NCBI GenBank assembly: GCA_014529385.2
Contig: CM043962.1
Location: 129,776,574 to 129,840,573, forward strand
Source: Adiantum capillus-veneris
Taxonomy: Eukaryota > Streptophyta > Polypodiopsida > Polypodiales > Pteridaceae
Length of the DNA: 64,000 nucleotides
Reading direction: 5' to 3'
The notes below the pieces were generated by a model. That model made no database searches, was not told the DNA's origin, and was given only the letters and a program-made list of their open reading frames with translations. Position numbers and translations under genes: made by a program. Of this stretch, positions 23,577-34,609 are shown in pieces. Position 1 is the stretch's first letter. Every line of letters starts with the position of its first letter.

Positions 23577-23872
23577 AATGATTATGGACCTTCTTGAAGA
23601 AGAAGAACCCTTGCCAGTGCCGGAAGTCGTTGTATGTAAAATAAGAGATGAGAGTCAACTTTCTTAAACTTGTTTACTTTAGAAATGCTGCTACAAAAAT
23701 GCCTTCCATAACTCTAAAAATTTCTATCTTTATATCAATGCGTAGCGGGCATCGTGCTCTTTGATTGAGCCTATAGATCACCCAAATCGAAGTTCGGATG
23801 AAGAAGTTATGATCAAAAGAGTGAACTGTTGTCTACTAGGCCAAAAAACGACTGTGCGTTTTTTGGGGGGGA

Positions 23873-24084
<212 letters not shown>

Positions 24085-25471
24085 TTTTATTATTGTCCTC
24101 GGAGGTCAAATATGACCTTATGGGACCAAAGTTACATGTGATATAATATGTGTATGGCTGATGAGTGACTCTCGATAGATGGATTTTATTATCGTCCTCG
24201 GAGGTCAAATATGACCTATGAGACCAAAGTTACATGTGATATAGTATGTGTATGGCTGATGAGTGACTCTCGATGCTCCAAAATTGTGGTGATGAGAGTC
24301 GCAATGGAGATCCCACACTATGGATGGGATAGGAAAAGTGTGTAGGTCTAAGTCATGGCTGAAAATGTGAGAGAAGCAAGTTCGGATATGACCAAAAGTT
24401 GAGCACTCTAGTAGTGTGTGGTACTCAGACTCTTGAACTTGCGTTGGGCATAAGGTGCACAATCAATTTGACTCTTATCCATTGCCCCAACGCCCCATCT
24501 CGCATCGAAGGAAATGGGAGCTAAGCCGAATGGCCGCGATAGTGTGTATCGTCGACAAGGGGATAGGCTCAATCATGTAAAGTGTGAGTATGATTTCCTC
24601 TTTCAGCGAAGAACATGGTTTTGTAGTTGAGGGCAGTATGGGTGGTTTAATGTATGCAGCGTGACCCACCGGATTTCTCCTAAGCAGTAATACATTGGCG
24701 TTGTAGAAAAGCTTCGTTCACTTGGGAGTCAATTGAAGCATCATGTAGCAAGTGTAATGCATCCCATCTCCCAAAGCACTTCTTTATGTCTTGCATCCAT
24801 CTCGTGCTCAAGCTCTTACTTTTATGCATCTTTTGAACTTTTTGCCTTGCGTCCCATGCAATTGTAGGAAGTCGATGTGAGGGGTTTTGACGCATCTTTA
24901 TCATGACCTCCACAACCCTTTCCATGCCCATAACCTCAATTGGAAGAGATCCCGACTTAAGAAGTAAGAGCATATATAGTGTTTGCGTCTTAACTTGCAG
25001 AAAGTGTGGAAGAAAACGACATTCTCAAACTCTTTCCAAGTAGACTTTGAGATGCTTCCGGCTTACACTTCTACTCCATAAAGAAGAACCGGTGTCGCCA
25101 ATGCATAAAAAAGGTACTTCTTGAGAACCCAATACTTGATGTTTCTCGCATTACACATGTTCTCAAATGCATAATATGCTCTCTTTCTTGCTTCCACAAC
25201 GCATAGCACATTCATGCCAGTTGTGATTGGACGGAACATCAAGGCCAAGGTACTTAAAGCTCTCAACAATTTCAAGTGTCTAATTGTTGTAGACAATGCG
25301 TGGCTTCTCCTTATGGTTGGTTTTCACAATCGGCCCACTATGCAAACAAAAGTTCTAAAGGACAACCATAAGCTTTTGTGCATCTTCTAAAGTGTGTGCT
25401 AGAAGCACTACATCATCCGCATACAACAAAAGTATGATTACCGCATTGAAAATAGTGACCCCTTCAATTCC
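24085..25471 (-). mobile_element. LINE retrotransposon, copy 2, 5'-truncated
   Basis: Matches copy 1 from its 3' end to about 21545 and then stops abruptly at a GA tract, the usual 5' truncation of LINEs. It retains YADD (25412-25423), WGRWDALHLLHDASIDSQV and an intact finger CTLCPTQVQESEYHTLLEC. A deletion of about 35 bp lies near 25328. The 3' terminal ~99 bp occur twice in tandem (24085-24183 and 24184-24275), so either the tail was duplicated or a very short second insertion abuts the first. Confidence 0.9.
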
Positions 25472-25500
25472 TAGAAAGAGAGAGATGGGGAGAGGGAGAT

Positions 25501-25542
<42 letters not shown>

Positions 25543-25711
25543 GGGGGGGGGGGGGGAGAGAGAGAATAGAGAAAGAGAGGGAGAGATAGAGAGAAATAGA
25601 GGAGAGAGAGATAGAAATAGGAAGGGAGGGAGAGAAAGAGAGATAGAGAGAGAATAGAGAAAGAGATAGATTGAGAGAGAGGAAAAGAGAAAATAGGGTA
25701 AGAGGAAGAGA

Positions 25712-25754
<43 letters not shown>
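25472..25754. repeat. (GA)n tract with a 25-G run
   Basis: Imperfect GA-rich DNA, with a pure GA run at 25504-25531 followed by 25 consecutive G (25532-25556) and further degenerate GA to 25754. It borders the 5' end of LINE copy 2. Confidence 0.93.
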
Positions 25755-25755
<1 letters not shown>

Positions 25756-26756
25756 AATGATTGCAAGTAAGTAAATATCAACGATTGTAAGCGAAGCCAT
25801 CGTTTTGTGGGGTGTGTAATGTGAGAGCGTAGCGGCTTCTGTATAGTGCTTTTAAAAAATTCTTTTTTACGTCCCCAAGATGGAGTTCAAAAATGATTTT
25901 CTACGCTCTTCTCTCTACCTTTCCTATCTTTCTCTCACTTTTTATGTCTATCTCTCTCTTTCTCTCTATGGATGAGGCATTAGGTCGAAGAAGTAGCTGT
26001 TGTGAAGAGATGTTGCACAAGAAGCACAATAAAGAAACTCTTTTTCAAAGCACCCTACAGAGGTAGAAGCATTCTCACACTGTGGACAACACAAAAGGAT
26101 GGCTACATTTACAACACTATCTCTTTACCCTAAACCCTAAACGATAGATACATTAACGTAATGGTATATTATACTTAAATTATACTTAAGTATATAGAGT
26201 ATGCAATTGTATATACTTAAATAATAGGGAGGTCGGTAATGTTTATATTTGTTTATGCATGTATTAAGGCACTGAGTACGGGAGCATAGCACTCGAAGGT
26301 TAGACGCTTCCTCTTGGGTATAGTCATTTATTAATCATGACATTGCGGTCATTGATCCATTCATGCATAGATTACTGCAACGTACCTTTGGTTTTACCAT
26401 GGTTAAGACTGTGATGATATCTAAAGAGGTGCCACTTGACCTTTGACACTAGTAGCCCCTACTTAGGTCTACTAGTATGTATATGTTTCTACGTGCTTAT
26501 GTGCATATATACTTGTGTACATATATATAGATGAGTGAGTAGGGAGGGGAAGCTTAATCTCATATTGCTCTCTATAATGTAGATGCTAGATGAGAGACCA
26601 CCTGCTGGGGAGCAGCCATTTGGCTCTTCTTTTGGTTAGTTCATATCTAGGTGGGCTTCCACCCGGGGTGGACATTGCCTCCAATGGAACTGAGTCTTGA
26701 GGCGGTGAGATCAAGCAAAGAATTAAAGATTATTTGTGGCTAGTTAACCCTAAACC
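25755..26756. other. No recognisable gene; short telomere-like motif
   Basis: AT-rich DNA. Two plant telomere units, CCCTAAACCCTAAA, occur at 26128-26141; two units alone are common by chance and in telo-box promoters. No coding signal is recognised. Confidence 0.45.
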
Positions 26757-28020
26757 ATGAGTGTTATAGGTTTATTTTTGTTAATTGAAGGCATGGCCAT
26801 CCTACACCTACTCTACTCAAGTTCCTCTATCGATGGTAGATCCAGATCCATATCGGGCTATCTCTTTACCGGACAAGTACCTCCGTTCGACGGATGCATT
26901 GTTTGGCCAGTAGACTCTGCAGAAGCTTACGACCTACGGTCTTTCTCCACAGTCCACACCATGGGGGAGTCAGGGAGGGACTCCTTACATCCGGAGCCTC
27001 GCACCGATGGCACCTCAATCTACAGCCCCTTTGTATCATCCTACTCCCCTTCCATTGCAAGGTCCCACTCCCATGGCATCACACGGTCCCGCGCCACTCC
27101 ATTACACTCCTGCTTTGCCAGAACACGGTCGACGCACTTCTTCTAGCGGCGCAAATCGACGCTCGTCTCAAGGCAGCGAGCACCGAGAGAGACGAAGCGG
27201 CAAGGGATCTTGTGGCTTTGCTTGTTTTAGTAGTGGGGGGGGAGACGTAGTCCCCTATTTTAGAGTGTGTCGCCCCTGATGCAGAGGACGAGGATACTGA
27301 CGCACCCATGTCAGACACTCATGGGTGCTACTACATGGTAAAATATGGCGGGGAGGTGGACTTCAGTACAGCACAGGGGAGGACAGGGCGTTTTGATGCC
27401 ATCTTCAAAGTCTTGTACATTCGACATATAAGAATTATTTTGTAAAGTTTAGAGACCAGTTGCCCGATCTACATGCTACATTGAGGACATGTTGCATGCT
27501 AGATTTCCAAATGCACCCGATCAACGTTTTTGACAACAGTGGTCGGAGGGCTACATAAAAATATTTTTGAAAAAAAAGCAGTCCAGTGTATGGAATGGAG
27601 CGCAACCAAGTTAGAGATCCAGACAGGAGCTATCACGGTGGCAACATGGAAGATGTGGAGTGGGAGTGGCCAATGCAAGAAAAGAGCAATCAAGCTGCAA
27701 CGATCTCATCCTACAGACAACAACGCAAAGCTCGATCCAGACAAACTCCCATACACTATGGCTCGTTAGGCAAAGCAGCATGGAAGGACAAATATGTAAG
27801 ATTGATTAAATTACAACCTAAATCGATGATTATAAAGATTGTAGTTGATGATTTGTTATTGTTATTGTTATTGCTAACTTGGGAAAATATCACTCTTAGT
27901 TGACCAACTGGAGAGATGGTCAAGTTTTGGGAGCGGCATACAGAACTTGCAACTTGGCGATGGTTGCTTGAGAACAACCACATCTCTTGCCAGCGATTCG
28001 ACGCAGCGGTTGAGCTCTTT
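26757..28020 (+). other. Degenerate coding-like DNA, unassigned
   Basis: Coherent-looking peptides appear in alternating plus frames: a Pro-rich part (APLYHPTPLPLQGPTPM, about 27.02-27.12 kb), KYGGEVDFSTAQGRTGRFDA (about 27.34 kb), and DRSYHGGNMEDVEWEWPMQE with YGSLGKAAWKDKYVRLIK (27.62-27.81 kb). This looks like a frameshifted old coding sequence, perhaps transposon-derived given the candidate CACTA end at 28582, but I do not recognise the family. Confidence 0.3.
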
Positions 28021-28313
28021 ATATTTTTTTAATTTGGTTTAGGTTTATGTAGAGTCAAGGTGATTAAACATACGTGCCTGTGGATGACGACGACGAGAAG
28101 GAGGATTAGATGGAAAAATATTTCTCCAAACTTTCATAAAGTCCCAATGTGGCACAATGTATATACAACTATTTTCATTTTATTTGTAACTTTTTTAAAT
28201 AGTTGATCTTCTGCACATTAAATTATCAAGGTAAAGTAAATTCAATTTCAATTTTTTGTTTTTTTGTATATTCTTTCAAAAAACAATTGATGTTTCATTG
28301 TTTTATGCAAGTC

Positions 28314-28377
28314 AAAAATAAAGGTGCTCATTTGGGCCACCCAATTTTGGGTGGCCCAAATGAGTACCTTTATTTTT
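28314..28377. repeat. Near-perfect hairpin, 31-bp stem, 2-nt loop
   Basis: The left arm 28314-28344 (begins AAAAATAAAGGTGCTC) is the reverse complement of the right arm 28347-28377, with a single mismatch that would be a G-U pair in RNA. The centre is GGGCCACCCAATTTTGGGTG. It could be a tiny foldback element, a MITE core or a small-RNA precursor. Confidence 0.9.
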
Positions 28378-28394
28378 TAATAGACATTTAGAGA

Positions 28395-28582
28395 TAATAA
28401 ACGCGGTAATATCAGTGGCAAGAAATGCGATAATAGTGCATGTATATTCTCACTACTATTACCACGTTTATTGCTTGTAAACCACTACCGCGTTGTTAGC
28501 CGCGATTATTGCAGCGTATGCAATATTTTCCTTTGTTTTTCCGCGGCAATGGTAGCGGTTGTGAATTACTCCTCTTATAGTG
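28395..28582 (-). mobile_element. Possible end of a CACTA-type DNA transposon
   Basis: On the minus strand the segment begins CACTATAAGAGGAGTAATTC at 28582, like CACTA-superfamily termini, and is followed by repeated short GC-containing motifs (CCGCGG, CGCGGTAGTGG, AACGTGGTAATAG) in both orientations, resembling sub-terminal repeats. Immediately outside, similarity to the dispersed repeat resumes (28586). I could not find the matching opposite terminus or a transposase, so this is tentative. Confidence 0.35.
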
Positions 28583-28585
28583 AAA

Positions 28586-28745
28586 ATTGGACAACACCCA
28601 TACACGATTATCAGGTCGGTAGTGTAGTTTTACTTTTATAATTTGTTAATGCTTTTTGTATTTTTTGAGTTAGTCAATGCTTCTTTAAGTTTCGTTTAGC
28701 CACATGTATTCCGCATTAGTACATGCTCAATCTTGATCATAAAAA
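28586..28745 (+). repeat. Dispersed repeat copy 2 (partial)
   Basis: Matches the middle of copies 1 and 3 from ATTGGACAAC through TTTTTGAGTTAGTCAATGC to ACATGCTCAATCTTGATCAT. It is cut on the left at the candidate CACTA end. Confidence 0.75.
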
Positions 28746-29270
28746 CAAACCTAGACCCAACGCAATAAAAACAAAGCATGATCCCTTGCTCTATAGCCAC
28801 ATAGTAAACAATTTATTCAGGACGTCAATCTGGGCCCAGAACTCTATGACTGAAGATCAGGCTAGACATGATCGATGACAAAAGTATAAAAGACAAAGAA
28901 ACCATGACAGAGAGAATGATATTTACTCAACTGGCTTTAAACGGTATTGTCCAATGAGCCATGACACTTCTCTATGCATTCTTCGATGTCAAATATTGAG
29001 TGTTATTGTTTCAAATGCCATCTTTTACTTATGCCTCCCTAGATACTAATGGAACAATTTGGAAGACCATCTCATGTATGAACCACTCTCATGTCCAGCT
29101 TAGTTTAAAGGCTTTTAGCAGAATACAAAGTTATTATTGCTTTAAAAGGTTTGAGATTTTTATTTAAACAGTATCCGTAGATTCGAAACAACAAAATGAG
29201 ACGTTCCCCACCTCATTATTTGTAGCCTGCTGATTGAGCCATTCTATTGTAATGACTACACCAAAATTTA
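28746..29270. other. No recognisable feature
   Basis: AT-rich DNA without coding motif, repeat partner or RNA gene that I can identify. Confidence 0.45.
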
Positions 29271-30090
29271 TGAACTGAGAACTCATCATTACAATAAACC
29301 CTACAGCATCTATAACATAGAACATAAAGTTATCCGTGCCTCTCTTTAAGTTTAATCTATCTCTTGGATCTTTTGTATTTGTATTTATGCGTGTTTTGTC
29401 GATAGAGAGGACATATATTCACAATAGTGGATGTTTCGGTCTATCTCCTGGATCTTTTGTATTTGCGTGTTTTGTGTCTGATAGAGAGGACATATAGTCA
29501 CAATAGTGGATGTTTTGATTGCACAAGCACGACTCCAGCTTGATAACATTGCAAGGTTCGTTATCTGCATCTAGTTCCCCATGCCTATGTGTTTGCTTGG
29601 AGCAACACATAAATGCTATGGGATAGGGTGCACAACTTATATTTTTTATCATTTTTGGAGAGACCACATTGCCAACTCTCCACCATACTTTTGTATGGCA
29701 CTTTTGCATGACGTGCATCACATAATTAGCATTTTCACTCTATGACGCTTCATTTCAAAATGAAATGTTTAGCTATTCACATTGGTTTCAAGTAGCTTGA
29801 CACAAATATTGTCCTTCAGCTTGGGCAATTGGACGACATCCACACACGATTATGAGGTTGTAGTGCAATTTAATTTTTATAGTTTGTTGATGCTTTTTTG
29901 TATTTTTTGAGTTTATCAATGCTTTCATAAGTTTAGTTTAGCCACATGTTTTTCTCACTAGAACATGCTCAATCTTAATCATCATATCTATATATCAAAT
30001 ATATACACAATTCTTTTCTCATAGATGCTTGATTCCAATCTGGGTGTCTTGTTATGTTCTATAAAAATGGCCACCAAGCAAGACTAGTTT
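29271..30090 (+). repeat. Dispersed repeat copy 3, unfilled site for copia B
   Basis: Colinear with 7763-7880 plus 13416-14498 but without the copia element, so it shows the sequence before that insertion. Internally about 80 bp are tandemly duplicated (29356-29519, unit CTATCTC.TGGATCTTTTGT to CAATAGTGGATGTTT), which copy 1 lacks. Confidence 0.82.
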
Positions 30091-30524
30091 TGTAGGCCGT
30101 GGTGATGAATTGCTTCATTATTTTTAGGCGTAATTGCCTTCTTTTGCGAGGTATTCTATGACAAATGACATGCTAAGCACTCAAAAGCGGATCTCAATTT
30201 TCAAAAAGGAATAAAGATTAGAAAATCTTGAACAATCCAAGAAAAAAAGGTACAATGGCATTTTGGAAATAATGGCACGTGGACAGCTGCCTGCTTTCTT
30301 ATTCAAACTAGAACACTTAAAACACTTAGCTTTACTTTTACATCCCTTAAAAAAACTACTTGTTTTGTTACCCCACTTAACACGAAGTGTAGGGTCCCTT
30401 AATATACGAGACAATTGTCCACAAAAAATGTCAGATATCAATTAACATACATGGGGGGGTAGGCTAGTAATGATTGGATCTTCTTTTGTTTCCTGTTTGC
30501 AAACAGCTTCAGAGTGTGGCAGAC
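30091..30524. other. No recognisable gene
   Basis: Short frames only. No repeat partner was found in the window. Confidence 0.4.
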
Positions 30525-30615
30525 ATGAGTAGCTCAATGGTATGGTGTGGGGTCCATTGATAGTGCACAGATCCCAATACCACTCCCCAAAATAGCAGCT
30601 AAAGTTCAAGCTTAG
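30525..30615 (+). mobile_element. Possible tRNA-derived SINE
   Basis: GAGTAGCTCAATGGTATGG resembles a Pol III A box (TAGCTCAATGG). About 45 bp later AGATCCCAATACCACTCC resembles a decayed B box with the CCACTCCC that often follows it. Only one copy is in the window and no target duplication was found; element D was inserted just to its right. Confidence 0.3.
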
Positions 30616-30626
30616 TGATGGCCATG

Positions 30627-31564
30627 TGTTGCGGGAGCGACTCACTCCACCCATAAAGTGCATACAGCACAACCTAGATCAACATAATGTCAATCGAGGA
30701 CACAGATGACACGATAGGCACACGGAGGAAATCTCTTTAGCTTGTCAGGTTGAGACCATCCTACACATACAACACTCTAGAAGGCCAACTAAACCACAAC
30801 CTAGAATCTAACTGCTCTTTCTACACCACCAAAGCCACATATGCACAAACGGAAGGAAACTCACTAAACCATACCAGAATCGTACAAAACTCAAGGAACA
30901 CCATCCCCTCACTAGAATATACATGTCCCTAAGCCTCTACACTCAAAACCCTAGCTCTAAATCCATCTACGGAAAACACGTATAAAGACAGAGCCGAATT
31001 TTGGAAGTGCGTGAAATTGAAATCTATGAGTACCTATGCATAGCTTATGTCTCCATGATTCTAATGACTACTTGCACACAAAAAATAGACATTGTTTGAT
31101 ATACTTACAGCCGCAAATAGACTGTAGATGCGCGAGTGCATTCGCCTCGCGAGGAATGTTGGCGTTGTTGCGTAGCTCTTGTTGGGGCTAGCGCGATGGT
31201 GAAGTCGGATCTACAGTGTGATGAATGAGCGGGGAGTAGCGCCGTGATGAAGCTCACACTCTATCTCCTTCTCTCTCACACACAGTCGACAACAGCTTAA
31301 AACTTGATTATGATAAAAGTTGTCTTACAAAAATGACCTAGGGACCTTATATACTAAGGTTACCTTAGGTTAACCAAAAATAGAGTTTGAGGGGTCCAAT
31401 GGCTTTGTATTTACAATCTAGAAGTGTCATTGCACCTCAGCTTCTGTAACTAGACTACCTACTTATTACAAATGATGTTTATAACCATAATCCTCAGCAT
31501 TCCATAACTCTCAGAAAATAAGGCTTTGTTGAGTCCTGCCATGTTGTTGTCCCAGCCCTCAACA
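30627..31564 (-). repeat. 3' LTR of element D, 938 bp
   Basis: Plus-strand ends TGTTGCGGGAG and CCCTCAACA. Highly similar to 40732-41633 but longer by a ~36-bp stretch near 31318-31355. Its last base is the first base of the ACTCC duplication made by copia C. Confidence 0.92.
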
Positions 31565-31568
31565 CTCC

Positions 31569-31797
31569 TCTTACCATATACATGTGGTAGTGATGTGTGT
31601 GAACACATTAGGACCGCGGGGGCATTTTTTTCCTCTTTAGGAGGTTTTTTTCCCCCCGTGCATTGTGTATACGTCCAGCACCCTAGGGCTATCTATCTTT
31701 CCATTGCACCCTAAGTAACACACTCTCATTTGTGTGCCTTGAGCTTCCTTTGTCTTCTCCAAGCTGTGTGTGTTTCTTTGCAACCCTAATTCCAACA
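31569..31797 (+). repeat. 5' LTR of copia C, 229 bp
   Basis: Matches 36555-36775. The first bases are TCTTACC against TGTTACC in the 3' LTR, so the terminal TG has mutated. It ends TTCCAACA. Confidence 0.92.
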
Positions 31798-31799
31798 AT

Positions 31800-31811
31800 T
31801 GGTATGAAAGC
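31800..31811 (+). promoter_or_regulatory. Primer binding site of copia C (decayed tRNA-iMet)
   Basis: TGGTATGAAAGC lies two bases after the LTR. It differs at two positions from TGGTATCAGAGC, the complement of initiator tRNA-Met. Confidence 0.75.
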
Positions 31812-32160
31812 AGGTTGCATCCTCTCAACCTTAGTTGCCAGCAGCTCCAGCACATGCCTCCTCACTTTTTTCAATTTCAGTGAGCTTTGGCGAGCGTTCC
31901 CAGGTTGAAAATTTTTTTGGGAGAACTAGTAGAGCTCAGTCTGCTCAGATTTGTGATTCGAGCTCATTTTGACCTCCATTTCCACTACAGCCAGGTCTGC
32001 ACAGGCAATTTCATCATTTTGTGCTGAATTTTTGTCAGTGCCAATTACTGTATAACGGGTCCCATACAGTCTGTTGTGGATTGTGCTATATAGCACGTGC
32101 TGGTCTCACTCATTTTCTCCTCATTTTGGGCAGTTTTCACATCAAGTGCAGGAATTCTCC

Positions 32161-33246
32161 ATGGCTGACAACATCACAGATGTGTGCAAGATGCCTGCTC
32201 TGCTGCTGAGGACAGATTGGATGGGGACAATTACCCTATGTGGGCTTACATGATGCAACATGTTCTTGTGTCAAAGGGCATCTGAAATATTGTGCAGGGC
32301 ATTGATGTACGTCCTGGTTCTGAGAGGATGTAGGCGATGTTGAGGATGTTGCAAGTCTTGCTGCAAGGATTGCTGCTATTAGAGTTGTTTTGCCTACCAT
32401 AGAACAAGCTCGTTGGGATGTAAAGGATGCACAGGCTCATGTGTTGATTGCGTTGTCTGTGAAGCGCACCATTACTCCTCACATTCGTTCAGTGAAATCT
32501 ACAAAACAGGCTTGGGATATTCTAGCAGGTCTTTATGCAAGCCACAATGAGGCTAAAATTGCTTTGCTGCGTAAAGAGTTGGAATAGAAGATTATGCATG
32601 AGCAAGATGATATGGACACTTTCCTTACTGGTGTCAAGGATATCAATGAGCAACTTATTTCTGCAAGTGAAGTCATTTCAGACAGTTCCCTAGTGCAGAT
32701 TGTTCTTGATGCCTTACCAGATTCATACTAGACTTTTGCTAGTACTTGGAGACTGATGACCCAAGGAAATCCTAAACTTGTCAAGTTTGATACATTATGC
32801 ACATTGTCTTGCAAGAGTCACTTTCCAGAAAAAACAGGACTAGCCAGCATGCAATTGAACAGGCTTTTATCGCTTCTCAAAGTAAGGGTGGTAACAGCAA
32901 TGCAACCACTTGTTATGGTTCTGCTGCGAGTGGCAAAACTTATGTTCTTAATGCTTTTGCTGGCAGCAATTCGCCTGGAAATTCTTGTGGTAAGGGCAAA
33001 AAGAAGATGTGTTTCCATTATTGTAAATCTAATGATCACTTGATCAAGCAGTGTCCTAAGTTGAAGGCCAAAGAGGCTAAGAAGAAAGAGGGTGGTTCCA
33101 CTGCAAATGTTGGTTTCACTACAAATGCAGCCAAAGTTGAAGGCCAAAGAAGAAAGAGGCCAAAGTTGAAGGCCAAAGAGGCTAAGAAGAAAGAGGGTGG
33201 TTCCACTGCAAATGCTGGTTTCACTACAAATGCAGCCATTGTTTAG
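32161..33246 (+). pseudogene. Copia C gag
   Basis: Starts at ATG 32161 (MADNITDVCKM), shifts frame and continues DGDNYPMWAYMMQHVLVSKG, then a stop, and later KDAQAHVLIALSVKRTITPH and TKQAWDILAGLYASHNEAK, the helical UBN2-type Gag domain. Further stops occur at 32585 and 32729. The zinc knuckle reads CFHYCKSNDHLIKQC, with one extra residue between the first cysteines compared with CX2C. A 105-bp in-frame tandem duplication (33061-33165, 33166-33246 and on) repeats the basic LKAKEAKKKEGGSTAN segment. Gag ends at TAG 33244-33246. Confidence 0.82.
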
Positions 33247-34431
33247 TCTTTTGTGAAAGGAGATTATGATGCTGATGTTGATGCAGAATGGGCTTTTAGT
33301 GCAGAGTGCACTTACAATCCTGTTGTCCATGATGCATGCATGTCAGTTGCTACAGATTCACATGTGTGGTATTTCAACAATGGTGCTACAAAGCACATTA
33401 CCTCACATCGTGAATTGTTCACCTCTCTCGAGTCTGTCCCTCATGGGAATTCAGTCACTTGTGCCAACAATGCCTCTTATCCGGTTCAGGGAGTTGGAAA
33501 GATTGTGCTTTCTGCTGCAAATGGCAGTTCTTTCACACTTGTTGATGCACTTTATGTACCTGGGATCAAGAAGAATCTTTTGTCTATATCTGCACTTGCT
33601 AGACTTGGACTAGTAGTCAAATTTGTGGATGACAGATGTACAGTTCATGATCTCAGTTTTGGTGATGAAATTGTTGCATCTGGCCTTTTGTGCCTTGGGC
33701 TATATAAGCTCACTTTGTATGACAAGTGTGGACAAAATTTTGTAAATGCAGTTGCAGATTTAAGGGTTGTTTCAGATGGAAAATTGTGGCATGCACATTT
33801 TGGACATCTGAATTTTACCAGTTTGCTACGTTTGCAGAAATTTGATATGGTTGTTTCTTTGCCACCTCTTGAAGCACCTGTCAAACATGTTTATGAAGGA
33901 AATATTTTGGGTAAGATGCAGCATTCAAAGTTTCTAAAGGATGGTTCAGTTAGGGCCTCATGCAGGTTGCAGCTTGTGCATAGTGATGTTTGTGGGCCCA
34001 TGCAAACTCTGTCCTTGGGCAATTACCTTTACTTCGTGACTTTCATTGGTGATTACTCTAGACATGCATGGGTATTTCCGCTTAAAGCAAAGTTCGAAGG
34101 TTTTATGTGCTTCAAACAATTTTTGGCTATGGCTAAAAATGTATCGAAATGTACCATGGGCACCCTCCATTCCAATCGAGGGGGGGAGTATATGTCTCAT
34201 GAATTTAATGCATTTCTGGCTAGTCGTGGGATAAAACACCAATGTACAATGCCTTATACACCTCATCAAAATGGTGTTGCTAAGAGGAAAAATAGTCACT
34301 TATGGAAATGGCACGATGTATGGTCAAAAGTCAAGCTTTGCCTCATTCTTTTTGGCGTGAGGCCATCATGTGTGCCACTTATGTACTTAACAAATGTCCT
34401 AGAAAGCTTTGCAATCTATTATTCCATATGA
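33247..34431 (+). pseudogene. Copia C protease and integrase with lost catalytic residues
   Basis: An open stretch of 392 codons. The protease site, normally D-S/T-G-A, reads WYFNNGATKHIT, so the catalytic Asp is Asn. The integrase has HSDVCGPM intact, but the second Asp box reads HSNRGGEYMS (Asp to Asn) and the Glu box reads HQNGVAKRKN (Glu to Lys). All three are G-to-A changes on this strand. It runs out of frame at about 34310. The zinc region WHAHFGHLNFTSLLRL is recognisable, but the CxxC part is damaged. Confidence 0.85.
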
Positions 34432-34609
34432 AGTATGGCATGATAGAAAGCCTTCTATTGAGTGCATGCGTGTTTTTGGCTGTTTGGCATATACTTTGGT
34501 GCCACAAACACAACGCAAAAAATTGGATGATAAGTCTATCAAATATATTTTTGTTGGTTATAGTGCTGAAAGCAAAGGTTACAGGTTGTATCATCCGCAA
34601 ACAAATTAG
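34409..34609 (+). pseudogene. Copia C integrase C-terminus
   Basis: A 66-codon piece in another frame: YEVWHDRKPSIECMRVFGCL, KKLDDKSIKYIFVGYSAESK and GYRLYHPQT are the standard copia integrase tail. A decayed hinge follows up to 35063 (e.g. LSGRTRSGSAGHAAYTSP). Confidence 0.8.

Larger units (their letters stand above)
20218..23640 (-). mobile_element. LINE (non-LTR) retrotransposon, copy 1
   Basis: In 5'-3' order on the minus strand: a coiled-coil fragment, part of an APE-type endonuclease, a reverse transcriptase with YADD, and a C-terminal CCHC-like finger. There is no LTR. The 3' end reads GACCTCCGAGGACGATAATA and then enters a CT-rich tail on the minus strand. The 5' limit is approximate. 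Many stops and frameshifts show it is dead. A second, 5'-truncated copy of the same family lies at 24085-25471. Confidence 0.9.

Noticed and set aside
26128-26141. Interstitial telomere
   Set aside because: Only two CCCTAAA units; too short to be more than chance or a telo-box.
28314-28377. Rho-independent transcription terminator
   Set aside because: The stem-loop with following T run looks like one, but the window is plant nuclear DNA, where this mechanism is not used by Pol II.
30525-30615. A functional tRNA gene
   Set aside because: An A-box-like string is present, but there is no full cloverleaf, no matching acceptor stem and only a weak B box. A SINE remnant is the most I can support.
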